Origin: [Clostridium] hylemonae DSM 15053
GTDB taxonomy: Bacteria > Bacillota > Clostridia > Lachnospirales > Lachnospiraceae
Length of the DNA: 64,000 nucleotides
Direction: 5' to 3'
Assembly: GCF_008281175.1 (NCBI RefSeq)
Contig: NZ_CP036524.1
Location: 1,488,001 to 1,552,000, forward strand
Of this stretch, positions 38,298 through 47,424 are shown one piece after another; within the stretch, counting starts at the first letter, position 1; each line of letters starts with the position of its first letter. The notes under the pieces are model-generated. The model was not told the origin of the DNA, made no database searches, and worked only from the letters and a program-made list of their open reading frames with translations. Position numbers and translations under genes: made by a program.

Positions 38298-38326
38298 TGG
38301 ACTATTTTCGGAAGGTGGGGTATAAT
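38298..38326 (+). promoter_or_regulatory. Sigma-A promoter for the DUF512 gene
   Basis: A perfect TATAAT lies at 38321-38326 with TGGACT 17 bases upstream, 38 bases before the start codon. Confidence 0.5.
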
Positions 38327-38364
38327 AATAAGGCTAAGATAAAATAAAACCGAGGAGTTTATTT

Positions 38365-39672
38365 ATGAGACATGAACATATCATTAAGGAAATTGTCCCG
38401 GGAAGCATTGCAGAGGAAATGGGAATTGAACCCGGGGACAGACTGCTGTCCGTTAATGATAAAATAATAGAAGATGTATTTGATTATCATTTCTGTGTAA
38501 ATGAAGAGGAGCTTGTCGTTCTGATCGAGAAGCAGAACGGGGAAGAGTGGGAACTGGAGATTGAGAAAGACTATGAGGAAGATCTGGGGATCGAATTTGA
38601 ACAGGGACTGATGGATGAGTACCGTTCATGCCGCAATAAGTGTATGTTCTGTTTTATAGACCAGATGCCGGGAGGAATGAGAGACACGCTCTATTTTAAG
38701 GATGATGATTCCCGCCTGTCGTTTCTTCAGGGCAATTATATTACACTGACGAACATGAGTGACCATGATATTGAGCGCATTGTGACATATCATCTGGAGC
38801 CGATCAACATTTCCTTTCACACGACAAATCCCGAACTGCGCTGTAAGATGCTTCACAACCGGTTCGCAGGTGACGCGCTGAGGAAGGTGGACAGACTGTA
38901 TGAGGGCGGCATCACGATGAACGGACAGATCGTCCTGTGCAAAGGCATCAATGACGGGGAAGAACTGGAGCGGAGCATTCGTGATATGTCCCGTTACCTG
39001 CCGTATCTGCAGAGCGTATCTGTAGTGCCGGTAGGGCTTACGAAGTACCGGGACGGACTGGAACCGCTTGAACCCTTTACCCGGGAGGATGCGGGGGAGG
39101 TGCTGGACATCATCCACAAATGGCAGGACAGGCTTTACGAAGAGCACGGACTTCATTTCATACATGCAGGTGACGAGTGGTATATACTGGCCGGACAGGA
39201 GATGCCGGAGGAGGAGAGATACGACGGATATCTTCAGCTTGAGAACGGCGTCGGTATGCTGCGGCTTCTTGAAAATGAGTTTGAGGAGGCTTATGCCAGG
39301 CTGGACGGCGACAAAAAGATAAGGGAAGTGTCTGTCGCCACGGGTCTGCTGGCAGAGCCGTACATCAGGAAGATGGCAGAGCGGCTGAAGGAGAAATATC
39401 CGAATACGGCGGTACACGTATATCCGATCCGCAATGAGTTCTTCGGGGAGCTCATCACAGTATCCGGATTGATCACCGGACAGGATCTGGTAAGCCAGCT
39501 TAAGGGGAGAGAGCTTGGAGAGCGTCTCCTTCTGCCGTGCAATATGTTCCGGAGTGAGGAGAGTGTATTTCTGGATGATGTAACACTTGATGAACTGAAA
39601 GAGACTTTACAAGTCCAGGCAGATATTGTAAAATCAAGCGGACAAGATTTTATAGAAGCAATAATAAGGTAA
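38365..39672 (+). CDS. DUF512 protein with PDZ and radical-SAM-like cysteines
   Basis: The 435-residue protein begins with a PDZ-like fold (IVPGSIAEEMGIEPGDRLLSV), then has the cluster CRNKCMFCFIDQMPGGMRDT with cysteines spaced CxxxCxxC as in radical SAM enzymes, and the conserved DDSRLSFLQGNYITLTNM. The C-terminal half holds the DUF512 domain. The family is common in Clostridia and Cyanobacteria and its reaction is unknown. It stands directly before der, a conserved arrangement in Clostridia that hints at a ribosome- or tRNA-related role (inference). Confidence 0.9.
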   Translation: MRHEHIIKEIVPGSIAEEMGIEPGDRLLSVNDKIIEDVFDYHFCVNEEELVVLIEKQNGEEWELEIEKDYEEDLGIEFEQGLMDEYRSCRNKCMFCFIDQMPGGMRDTLYFKDDDSRLSFLQGNYITLTNMSDHDIERIVTYHLEPINISFHTTNPELRCKMLHNRFAGDALRKVDRLYEGGITMNGQIVLCKGINDGEELERSIRDMSRYLPYLQSVSVVPVGLTKYRDGLEPLEPFTREDAGEVLDIIHKWQDRLYEEHGLHFIHAGDEWYILAGQEMPEEERYDGYLQLENGVGMLRLLENEFEEAYARLDGDKKIREVSVATGLLAEPYIRKMAERLKEKYPNTAVHVYPIRNEFFGELITVSGLITGQDLVSQLKGRELGERLLLPCNMFRSEESVFLDDVTLDELKETLQVQADIVKSSGQDFIEAIIR

Positions 39673-39705
39673 GAATGGATATGCATATAGATTAGGAGAA
39701 TAAGT

Positions 39706-41034
39706 ATGAGTAAACCAGTTGTAGCTATTGTGGGGCGGCCCAATGTAGGCAAGTCCACACTTTTTAATGTACTGGCAGGCGAGATGATCTCGATCGTAAA
39801 GGATACGCCCGGAGTGACGAGAGACCGTATATATGCTGAGGTCAGCTGGCTTGACAAGGAATTTACGCTGATCGATACCGGCGGTATTGAGCCGGAGAGC
39901 AAGGATGTGATCCTGTCTCAGATGAGGGAACAGGCGCAGATCGCCATTGATACGGCGGACGTCATTGTTTTTATCACAGATGTGAGGCAGGGGCTTGTAG
40001 ATTCGGATTCCAAAGTGGCGGATATGCTCCGCAGGTCCGGCAAGCCGGTGGTGCTCGTCGTAAATAAAGTCGACAGCTTTGATAAGTTTATGCCGGATGT
40101 ATATGAGTTTTATAATCTCGGCATCGGGGATCCGGTGCCTGTCTCTGCGGCGTCCCGCCTCGGCATCGGGGATATGCTGGAGCGGGTGGCACAATTTTTC
40201 CCGGAGCACAGCAGTGAGGAGGAAGACGACGAACGTCCGAGGATCGCGATCGTAGGGAAACCAAATGTCGGAAAATCCTCCATCGTAAACAAACTGCTCG
40301 GGGAGCAGCGCGTCATTGTGTCTGACGTGGCGGGAACGACACGGGACGCCATCGATACGGAGATCATACACGGAGGCAGAGAATATGTCTTTATCGATAC
40401 GGCAGGACTGCGCAGAAAGAGCAAGATCAAGGAAGAACTGGAGCGGTACAGCATTATACGTACGGTGACAGCTGTGGAACGCGCGGATGTGGTCCTCGTT
40501 GTCATCGACGCGGCTGAGGGCGTGACGGAGCAGGATGCCAAGATCGCGGGAATTGCCCATGAACGGGGCAAAGGTATTATCATTGTCGTGAACAAATGGG
40601 ATGCCATAGAGAAAAATGACAAGACGATGCGGGAGTATGAACACCGTGTCAGACAGGTTCTTTCCTTTATGCCCTATGCTGAGATCATGTACGTCTCGGC
40701 GGAGACGGGACAGCGCCTGAATAAGCTGTATGATATGATAGATATGGTCATTGAAAACCAGACGCTGCGCGTGGCGACAGGTGTGCTCAATGAGATCATG
40801 ACAGAAGCGGTGGCAATGCAGCAGCCGCCTTCTGACAAAGGAAAGAGGCTGAAGCTCTATTACATTACACAGGTGTCGGTGAAGCCGCCTACCTTTGTGA
40901 TCTTTGTCAATGACAAGGAGCTTATGCACTTTTCTTACACAAGATATCTGGAAAATAAAATACGTGAGGCATTTGGCTTTAAGGGGACTTCACTGAAATT
41001 CTTTATACGGGAGAGAAAGGAAAAGGATCGTTAG
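39706..41034 (+). CDS. der: Ribosome assembly GTPase Der (EngA)
   Basis: The 442-residue protein has two GTPase domains in tandem: G1 motifs GRPNVGKST near residue 10 and GKPNVGKSS near residue 184, each followed by a DTGG or DTAG switch II and NKxD (NKVDSF and NKWDAI). The C-terminal KH-like domain follows. Der helps assemble the 50S subunit. It is followed two bases later by plsY. Confidence 0.97.
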   Translation: MSKPVVAIVGRPNVGKSTLFNVLAGEMISIVKDTPGVTRDRIYAEVSWLDKEFTLIDTGGIEPESKDVILSQMREQAQIAIDTADVIVFITDVRQGLVDSDSKVADMLRRSGKPVVLVVNKVDSFDKFMPDVYEFYNLGIGDPVPVSAASRLGIGDMLERVAQFFPEHSSEEEDDERPRIAIVGKPNVGKSSIVNKLLGEQRVIVSDVAGTTRDAIDTEIIHGGREYVFIDTAGLRRKSKIKEELERYSIIRTVTAVERADVVLVVIDAAEGVTEQDAKIAGIAHERGKGIIIVVNKWDAIEKNDKTMREYEHRVRQVLSFMPYAEIMYVSAETGQRLNKLYDMIDMVIENQTLRVATGVLNEIMTEAVAMQQPPSDKGKRLKLYYITQVSVKPPTFVIFVNDKELMHFSYTRYLENKIREAFGFKGTSLKFFIRERKEKDR

Positions 41035-41036
41035 TT

Positions 41037-41678
41037 ATGGAACGCTTGATATGTGTGATGATCGGTTACGCATTTGGACTGCTGCAGACAGGATATATCT
41101 ACGGAAAACTGCACCATGTCGATATCAGAAAGCAGGGCAGCGGCAACGCGGGGACGACAAATGCCCTGCGCACGCTCGGCTGGAAAGCCGGCGCCGTCAC
41201 TTTTCTGGGGGACTGCTTTAAGTGTGTATTCGCCGTTATTGTAGTACACCTTATCTTTGGAGGAACACATGGAGATATCATGCCGGTATTGTCCATGTAT
41301 GCCGGTATGGGAGCGGTACTTGGACATAATTATCCGTTTTATCTTGGATTTAAAGGTGGTAAAGGAATCGCCGCCACCGCAGGGCTGATCGTCAGTACGG
41401 TGAACGCGTGGATGGTGCTCATCTGTCTCGTTGTGTTTGTGGGACTTGTGGCGGGCACCCGGTATGTCTCTCTCGGTTCTCTGGCAGTGGTCATCGTATA
41501 TCTGGCAGAAGTTGTCGTGTACGGGCAGACGGGGGGATTCGGCGTGTCCGGCAGCAGTCTGTGGGAGATGTACGGCATAGCGCTTTTTCTCATGCTTTCC
41601 GCATTCTTTAAGCACAGGGCAAACATTAAGAGGTTACTGAACGGAACAGAAAATAAACTTGGTTCCGGGAAAAAATAA
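41037..41678 (+). CDS. plsY: Acyl-phosphate:glycerol-3-phosphate acyltransferase
   Basis: The 213-residue membrane protein has the PlsY motifs GSGNAGTTNALRTLGWKAG, GHNYPFYLGFKGGKGIAATAG and the later segment near residues 140-150. It adds the first acyl chain to glycerol 3-phosphate. It sits between der and gpsA, and gpsA supplies its substrate. Confidence 0.95.
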   Translation: MERLICVMIGYAFGLLQTGYIYGKLHHVDIRKQGSGNAGTTNALRTLGWKAGAVTFLGDCFKCVFAVIVVHLIFGGTHGDIMPVLSMYAGMGAVLGHNYPFYLGFKGGKGIAATAGLIVSTVNAWMVLICLVVFVGLVAGTRYVSLGSLAVVIVYLAEVVVYGQTGGFGVSGSSLWEMYGIALFLMLSAFFKHRANIKRLLNGTENKLGSGKK

Positions 41679-41690
41679 GGAGGATGTATT

Positions 41691-42704
41691 ATGGCAAAAG
41701 CAGGTATTATGGGGGCGGGAAGCTGGGGAACGGCACTGGCGCTCCTGCTTCACAAGAATGGCCATGACGTGGCTGTGTGGTCCATCAACGAAGAGGAAGT
41801 AAAGATGCTCTCCACAAAGAGAGAGCACGAGAGCAAGCTCCCGGGGGTAAAGATTCCGGACGATATGGAATTTACTACGGATATGGAGTCCGTCATCAGA
41901 GGAAAAGACTTCCTTGTACTGGCAGTGCCGTCTCCGTTTACGAGAAGTACGGCGCGCAGTATGAAGCCTTTTGTCGCCCAGGGCCAGATGATCGTGGACG
42001 TGGCAAAGGGGATCGAGGAGACGACATTGATGACGCTCTCCCAGCAGATCGAGGAAGAGATCCCACAGGCGGATGTGGCGGTGCTGTCCGGACCAAGCCA
42101 TGCGGAGGAGGTCGGCAGAGGCCTTCCTACGAGTGTCGTGATCGGAGCGAGGACGAAGGAGACAGCAGAATATCTCCAGGGAATGTTTATGAGCGAAGTG
42201 TTCCGCGTATATACAAGCCCGGATATGCTCGGCATGGAGCTGGGCGGTTCCCTTAAAAATGTGATTGCTCTTGCGGCAGGTATCGCCGACGGTCTCGGAT
42301 ATGGAGACAACACGAAAGCGGCGCTTATCACGCGCGGAATCGCGGAGATCGCAAGGCTCGGAGTGAAAATGGGCGGAGCGATCGAAAGCTTTACCGGCCT
42401 GACCGGGATCGGGGACCTTATCGTCACCTGCGCCAGCCAGCACAGCCGTAACCGCAGAGCCGGATATCTCATCGGCCAGGGCATGAGCATGCAGGAAGCA
42501 ATGGATGAAGTGAAGATGGTCGTAGAAGGAGTATATTCCACCAAAGCAGCCGTGAAACTCGGTGAGAAGTACGGCGTCGCTCTGCCGATCATTGATGAGG
42601 TGAACAAGGTACTGTTTGAAAACAAAGACCCTAGAACAGCGGTCAATGAACTGATGCTCAGAGACAGCAAGGCAGAACACACTGCACTGCCCTGGAAGGA
42701 GTAA
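41691..42704 (+). CDS. gpsA: Glycerol-3-phosphate dehydrogenase [NAD(P)+]
   Basis: The 337-residue protein has the N-terminal nucleotide motif GAGSWGTALALLLHKNGHDV and the active-site lysine region ELGGSLKNVIALAAGIADGL. It reduces dihydroxyacetone phosphate to glycerol 3-phosphate for phospholipid synthesis by PlsY. The composite hairpin element copy 2 starts about 8-12 bases after its stop codon. Confidence 0.96.
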   Translation: MAKAGIMGAGSWGTALALLLHKNGHDVAVWSINEEEVKMLSTKREHESKLPGVKIPDDMEFTTDMESVIRGKDFLVLAVPSPFTRSTARSMKPFVAQGQMIVDVAKGIEETTLMTLSQQIEEEIPQADVAVLSGPSHAEEVGRGLPTSVVIGARTKETAEYLQGMFMSEVFRVYTSPDMLGMELGGSLKNVIALAAGIADGLGYGDNTKAALITRGIAEIARLGVKMGGAIESFTGLTGIGDLIVTCASQHSRNRRAGYLIGQGMSMQEAMDEVKMVVEGVYSTKAAVKLGEKYGVALPIIDEVNKVLFENKDPRTAVNELMLRDSKAEHTALPWKE

Positions 42705-42715
42705 TTGGGGTTTTT

Positions 42716-43034
42716 GTTGGGGATGTTTGGAGGTATTGGCGGTGGACGGCAAAGGGGACGGGCGCACATGACTGTGGAAGCGCGCTCCGGCAGGCGGGAA
42801 GCCGTAACTGCAGAAAGAGCCGGAAACGGACAACCGAGCCTATTCGGAATGAAATCCTGAAGGGATTTCCTCCCTCAGAGGCTCTCGGGAATGTTATTTG
42901 TGATAACATTCCCGTGTCTGTTTCTGGCTCTTTCTGCAGCAACGGCTTCCACACCTGCCTCCGAACGCGCTTACACAGCCATGTGCACCCGTCCCCTTTG
43001 CCTGTTCATCGTCAGGAACTTAAACATTCCCAAC
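42716..43034. repeat. Long palindromic unit A, copy 2 (possible structured RNA)
   Basis: The outer stem pairs GGCAAAGGGGACGGGCGCAC (42748-42767) with 42983-43002, with one mismatch. The inner stem pairs CTGCAGAAAGAGCCGG (42808-42823) with 42924-42939. Both stems differ in sequence from copy 1 yet remain complementary. The central hairpins GAAATCC/GGATTTC and GGGAATGTTAT/ATAACATTCCC are the same as in copy 1. Confidence 0.85.
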
Positions 43035-43195
43035 GGGAGAGGATCCCCTGGAGTGTTCCAATGGATGAAATTGTATCTGGAGTGCTGGGCTGGTTAGCTT
43101 AGAGGTGCATGCAGATGGCAGCGGCCTATGGCCGGTGGTTATGAAAGTTACATCCACAAGGTAAATCCATGGAATCCCGCCAGGGAGTCTCGAAT

Positions 43196-43502
43196 GTTGA
43201 AGGAATTTGAGCTTTGTGAGATGTCAGGCTTAGGAAAGGCGGCAGGGGGAGGCGGGGCGTTGGAGGGAGCTTTGTCAGGCCGTTAGGGAAGAAGACACGG
43301 TAGTAACAGACCAGAAACTGCGCTACAAGTGCAGTTTATGAGACAGCTGACACAGGAAATCATCCAGATTTCCTGTGGAATTCTGTCGGTGTCTGTTACT
43401 ACCGTGTCTTCTTCCCTTACGGACTGCAAGCGTACTGACCGCCCCGCCTCCCCCTGCCGCCTTTCCTAAGCCGTACACTGCCATTCCTCAAATCCCTCCA
43501 AC
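43196..43502. repeat. Long palindromic unit B, copy 2 (possible structured RNA)
   Basis: The outer stem pairs GGCTTAGGAAAGGCGGCAGG (43227-43246) with 43453-43472. The middle stem pairs GGTAGTAACAGA (43299-43310) with TCTGTTACTACC (43392-43403); copy 1 has G and C at the position where this copy has T and A. The core CAGGAAATCATCCAGATTTCCTG hairpin is unchanged. Length is 307 bases, exactly that of copy 1. Confidence 0.85.
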
Positions 43503-43514
43503 AAAACCATCCCG

Positions 43515-44402
43515 TCACAGTTTGGCGTGTTCTGTGACGTATCTTTTGAAATCGATGATGGCGGGCGCCTGGTATACATTTTTCAGGGTGGCCATGTAGA
43601 AGAGACGTTCCCATGCGGGCTCGTGTATGGCGATGGTATGTACGGGCATATAGCCGAGTATTTCCATTCTCGGTACTACCGCTATGCCGAAGCCTGCGCC
43701 TACAAGGCCTGCCACTGCCTGGTCTTCTTCCAGGGAGTAGACGATGTCGGGCTGGCCGCCGCACTGTTCAAACAGATGGTCAATGATGGGCCGCAGGCCG
43801 CTGCGTTTGGAAAATACGATCTGCGGATAGGGGAGAGTCTCTTTTAGATCTATCTCATGGCGGCCGGAGAGCGGATGATCTTCCGGGACGATCACAACGA
43901 GTTCCTGCCTGGCGACCGGCGTGAATTCTATCGCCGGCTCATTTTCCATGAGAGAGCAGAAGGCAACGTCATACCGGCGCTCCTTTACGCCCTGTATAAT
44001 ATCCGGCGTCAGGCCGGTGGAGGTGTGAAAGTAAAAGTCTATATTTTTTTCCGGCCGGGTATCTAGAAAGCCCCGGACAAACTGGGGAACGACCGATGTG
44101 CTCAGTGTGCGCAGAAGCGCCACGTCGATCCGTCCTTCTCCCGAACCGGTCATCTGCAGCTTGTTGATACTGGAATCCAGCATGCCGAGCGCCTGTTCTA
44201 CGTCAGTGAGGAACGCCTGGCCGCACTTTGTCAGAACCACATTTCTTCCTTCTTTCTCAAACAGCTTTACACCCAGTTCTTTTTCCAGAGAGGCGATCGC
44301 GTGGCTCAGACTTGGCTGGGTTATGGCGAGGATCTCAGCAGCTTTCGTATAATGTTCCAGATGTGCCAGTGTAACAAAATATCTGAGATGATACAGATTC
44401 AT
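43515..44402 (-). CDS. LysR-family transcriptional regulator
   Basis: The 295-residue protein has the N-terminal winged helix (MNLYHLRYFVTLAHLEHYTK, AEILAITQPSLSHAIASLEK) and a substrate-binding domain of the LysR type. It is divergent from the enzyme cluster at 44601-49619 and is very probably its regulator. Its effector is unknown; a shikimate- or quinate-like compound would fit the cluster. The ATG at 44402 has AAAGGAG upstream; an upstream in-frame start at 44447 has none. Confidence 0.93.
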   Translation of the reverse strand: MNLYHLRYFVTLAHLEHYTKAAEILAITQPSLSHAIASLEKELGVKLFEKEGRNVVLTKCGQAFLTDVEQALGMLDSSINKLQMTGSGEGRIDVALLRTLSTSVVPQFVRGFLDTRPEKNIDFYFHTSTGLTPDIIQGVKERRYDVAFCSLMENEPAIEFTPVARQELVVIVPEDHPLSGRHEIDLKETLPYPQIVFSKRSGLRPIIDHLFEQCGGQPDIVYSLEEDQAVAGLVGAGFGIAVVPRMEILGYMPVHTIAIHEPAWERLFYMATLKNVYQAPAIIDFKRYVTEHAKL

Positions 44403-44451
44403 ATGCGTCTCCTTTCGTCTTTTATCGACATGTCCACATTCTAACATAACC

Positions 44452-44468
44452 CATAAACAAAATCTATG
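44452..44468. promoter_or_regulatory. Candidate LysR binding site
   Basis: CATAAACAAAATCTATG has CATA/TATG ends and fits the T-N11-A pattern of LysR boxes. It lies in the divergent region about 20-40 bases upstream of the -35 box of the enzyme operon, where LysR activators usually bind. Confidence 0.4.
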
Positions 44469-44489
44469 AATTCGGCTAATATTACCAAT

Positions 44490-44518
44490 TTGTTTTTAAT
44501 TTAACGATAGAATATAAT
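44490..44518 (+). promoter_or_regulatory. Promoter of the shikimate-type enzyme cluster
   Basis: A perfect TATAAT (44513-44518) has a weak TTGTTT (44490-44495) 17 bases upstream. A weak -35 box is expected for a LysR-activated promoter. Confidence 0.55.
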
Positions 44519-44600
44519 AAAACCATAGTAAAAGTAACAAGATTGAACGGGTAAAATATAAGAATCATGTTCAATTTCAACAACGGAAGGAGAATGTAAT

Positions 44601-45440
44601 ATGTCAAAAAAATATCCAATCACAATCAGTTCCTGGACACTGGGAGACCAGTGCAAGTTTGAAGACCGTGTTATCGCCGCCAAAGAAGCGGGATATGAGG
44701 GGATCGGCCTCAGGGCGGAAACATATGTGGATGCGCTCAATGAAGGATTATATGATGAAGATATCATGGCGGTCCTTGAGAAACACGGCATGAAGGTTAC
44801 TGAGGTTGAGTACATCGTACAGTGGGCGGAAGATAACCGTTCTTATGAGCAGAAATATAAAGAACAGATGTGTTTCCATATGTGCGATCTTTTTGGCGTG
44901 AACCATATCAACTGCGGCCTCATGGAAAACTACTCCGTGGAGCATACAGCACAGAAATTAAAAGAACTCTGCCACAGAGCGGGAAAACGGATCATTGGTG
45001 TAGAACCGATGCCATACAGCGGCATTCCGGATCTGAAAAAAGGCTGGGAAGTAGTCAAGGCGAGCGGATGTGACAACGCCATGCTTATTCTTGACACATG
45101 GCACTGGGTGCGCGCAGATCAGCCGTATGACATTCTCACAGAAGAGATCGCAAAGAAGGTTGTATCTATCCAGATCAATGATGCGTACGACAGACCATAT
45201 GCAAAGACGATCTTGAGAGACGAGTCCATGCACGACAGGCTTGCACCGGGAACAGGAGCAAAAGACACGGCAGGATTTGTGAAAATGATCAAAGATGCGA
45301 AAATCGAACCGGCAGTAGTAGGCGTGGAAGTGATCTCAGACGAAATCCTCGCAAGGGGCATTAAAGAGGCAGCGGCACATACATACGACAACACGGTGAA
45401 AGTGCTGAGAGAGACATGGCCGGAAGTGGTTGAAGATTGA
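44601..45440 (+). CDS. TIM-barrel sugar phosphate isomerase/epimerase-like enzyme
   Basis: The 279-residue protein has the AP endonuclease-2 (xylose isomerase-like) fold pattern. Likely metal ligands are the glutamate of KRIIGVEPMP, the aspartate and histidine of LILDTWHWVRA, and a glutamate near the end in VVGVEVISDEI. This fold includes sugar isomerases, inosose dehydratases and 3-dehydroshikimate dehydratases. Next to a shikimate dehydrogenase-like gene, the last is a reasonable guess but sequence alone does not decide it. It is the first gene of a probable four-gene operon with the flavoprotein, dehydrogenase and permease. Confidence 0.85.
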   Translation: MSKKYPITISSWTLGDQCKFEDRVIAAKEAGYEGIGLRAETYVDALNEGLYDEDIMAVLEKHGMKVTEVEYIVQWAEDNRSYEQKYKEQMCFHMCDLFGVNHINCGLMENYSVEHTAQKLKELCHRAGKRIIGVEPMPYSGIPDLKKGWEVVKASGCDNAMLILDTWHWVRADQPYDILTEEIAKKVVSIQINDAYDRPYAKTILRDESMHDRLAPGTGAKDTAGFVKMIKDAKIEPAVVGVEVISDEILARGIKEAAAHTYDNTVKVLRETWPEVVED

Positions 45441-45475
45441 TTGTTTAAGAGAAAGTTAAAGAGAGAGGGAAAAAT

Positions 45476-47401
45476 ATGAAATTTGACAATATGTTTTCAC
45501 CAATACAGATTGGTCCTATGACTGTAAAGAACCGTTTTGTAGTCCCGCCGATGGGAAATAATTTCGCCAACACAGACGGCACGTGGAGTGAACAGTCCGC
45601 CGCCTATTACGCAGAGCGGGCAAAAGGGCAGTTCGGCCTCATCACGATAGAAGCTACGGTCGTCCACGAGGGAGCCAAAGGCGGACCGAGAAAGCCTTGT
45701 CTTTACAATGACAACAGTATTGAGAGTCTGAAGAAGATCGTGGATGCCTGTCACGCAGAAGGAGCAAAAGTGTCTGTACAGCTCCAGAACGCGGGGCCGG
45801 AAGGAAACGCAAAGAATGCGGGCGCACCGATCCAGGCGGCAACGGCGATCCCGTCGACATTCGGGCGGGACACACCGGAGGAAGTGCCGGCTGCTCAGGT
45901 ATATGAACTCGTAAAAGGATACGGGGAAGCTGCGAGACGCGCGATGCAGGCAGGGGCCGACGCAGTGGAGATCCATATGGCGCATGGATATCTTGTGAAT
46001 TCCTTTATCTCCCAGAGGACAAATAAACGGGTAGATGAGTTTGGCGGAAGCTTTGAGAACAGGATGCGGTTCCCGCGCCTTATCATTGAAGAAGTGAAGA
46101 AAAATGTAGGGGATAAAGTGGCCATACTTGCCCGCATCAACAGCGCGGACGAGGTGCCCGGCGGTGTGGATGTACACGACAGCGCGGCGATAGCGGCCTA
46201 TCTGGAGGAATGCGGCGTACAGTGTCTTCATGTTTCCCGCGCGGTACATATCAAAGATGAGTACATGTGGGCGCCCACCACGATACACGCCGGTTTTTCG
46301 GCAGAGCTGGTGACAGAGATAAAAAAAGCGGTCTCCATACCGGTCATTACGGTAGGACGCTATACAGAGCCCCAGTTTGCAGAACTGCTCGTGAAGGAAG
46401 GACGCACCGATCTGGTTGCCTTTGGCCGTCAGTCACTGGCAGACCCGCATATGCCGGAGAAGGCAATGCAGGAGCGTCTGGAAGACATGATCCCTTGTAT
46501 CGCCTGTCTTCAGGGCTGCGTTGCAAATATGTACAAAGGGGAGCCTATCTGCTGTCTGACAAATCCGTTCCTCGGACATGAGGCGGAAGGTTATCCGAAG
46601 GCAGAACAGGCTAAGAAGGTCATGGTGATCGGCGGCGGTGTTGCAGGCTTATGCGCGGCATTTATCTGTGCGGAGAGAGGCCATGAAGTTACCTTGTACG
46701 AAAGCACGGGCAAGCTGGGCGGCAATATGAGACTTGCTGCTTATCCGCCGGGAAAAGGCGATATCACAGGCATGATCAGAAGCTATATCGTAAGATGTGA
46801 AAAGGCCGGCGTAAAAGTGAAAATGAATACGGCTGCCGACATGGACACAGTGAAGGAAGAAAAGCCGGACGCAGTCATTGTGGCGACCGGATCCAAAACA
46901 TTGATCCTTCCGATAGAAGGTATTGATGATCCTGCCATCATCCATGGTTCCGATCTGTTGGAAGGCAGACGTCAGGCGGGAGAAAAGGTACTCGTTGTGG
47001 GCGGCGGAATGGTCGGCTGTGAGATCGCGGCATTTCTCGGTGAACAGCAGCACAAGGTGAGCATTATCGAGTTCCGGGATTCCATGGGCGCGGATATGAT
47101 CACAGAACACAGAAAGTATGTGATGAAAGACTTTGAGGAATACAAGATAGAGCAGATCGTCAACGCAAAAGTGTGCAAGTTCTATGAAGACGGCGTGGAA
47201 TACGAATCACCGGACGGAGTAAGACATGAAGTGAGAGGATTTGATTCGGTCATCCTTTCCATGGGATTCAGAAATTACAATCCGTTTGCGGAGCAGCTTG
47301 AGGAGCTCGGACAGGAAGTATACGTAGTCGGTGACGCCACAAGGGCGCGCAGGGCGCTGGATGCGACTAAAGAAGCATATGCGGCGGCAATGCAGATCTA
47401 A
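45476..47401 (+). CDS. Old Yellow Enzyme-type Fe-S flavoprotein (enoate/dienoyl reductase family)
   Basis: The 641-residue protein has an N-terminal FMN TIM barrel (FSPIQIGPMTVKNRFVVPPM, HMAHGYLVNSFISQRTNKR), the 4Fe-4S motif CIACLQGCVANMYKGEPICC, and a C-terminal FAD/NAD(P) part (VMVIGGGVAGLCAAFICAER, VLVVGGGMVGCEIAAFLGE). This is the layout of 2,4-dienoyl-CoA reductase, BaiCD/BaiH and clostridial enoate reductases, which reduce alpha,beta-unsaturated bonds. Within this cluster it may reduce a ring double bond of a shikimate-like compound; that is inference. Gut anaerobes carry many paralogues, so the substrate cannot be fixed from sequence. Confidence 0.92.
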   Translation: MKFDNMFSPIQIGPMTVKNRFVVPPMGNNFANTDGTWSEQSAAYYAERAKGQFGLITIEATVVHEGAKGGPRKPCLYNDNSIESLKKIVDACHAEGAKVSVQLQNAGPEGNAKNAGAPIQAATAIPSTFGRDTPEEVPAAQVYELVKGYGEAARRAMQAGADAVEIHMAHGYLVNSFISQRTNKRVDEFGGSFENRMRFPRLIIEEVKKNVGDKVAILARINSADEVPGGVDVHDSAAIAAYLEECGVQCLHVSRAVHIKDEYMWAPTTIHAGFSAELVTEIKKAVSIPVITVGRYTEPQFAELLVKEGRTDLVAFGRQSLADPHMPEKAMQERLEDMIPCIACLQGCVANMYKGEPICCLTNPFLGHEAEGYPKAEQAKKVMVIGGGVAGLCAAFICAERGHEVTLYESTGKLGGNMRLAAYPPGKGDITGMIRSYIVRCEKAGVKVKMNTAADMDTVKEEKPDAVIVATGSKTLILPIEGIDDPAIIHGSDLLEGRRQAGEKVLVVGGGMVGCEIAAFLGEQQHKVSIIEFRDSMGADMITEHRKYVMKDFEEYKIEQIVNAKVCKFYEDGVEYESPDGVRHEVRGFDSVILSMGFRNYNPFAEQLEELGQEVYVVGDATRARRALDATKEAYAAAMQI

Positions 47402-47424
47402 GCAGAATACTGGAGGGAATGAAA

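Larger units (their letters stand above)
42712..43506. repeat. Composite giant-hairpin element, copy 2
   Basis: The 795-bp stretch repeats the layout of the element at 16366-17164: end sequence TTTTGTTGG, unit A (42716-43034), a 161-base spacer, unit B (43196-43502), and CCAACAAAA. It fills the whole gap between gpsA and the convergent LysR gene, with about eight bases at each side. No transposase, reverse transcriptase or other gene lies within it. Reading frames inside are palindrome by-products. Confidence 0.9.

Noticed and set aside
42658-43102. Reading frames of 60-98 codons in the second composite element
   Set aside because: Same reason: palindrome by-products, with sequence changes that keep base pairing and not codons.
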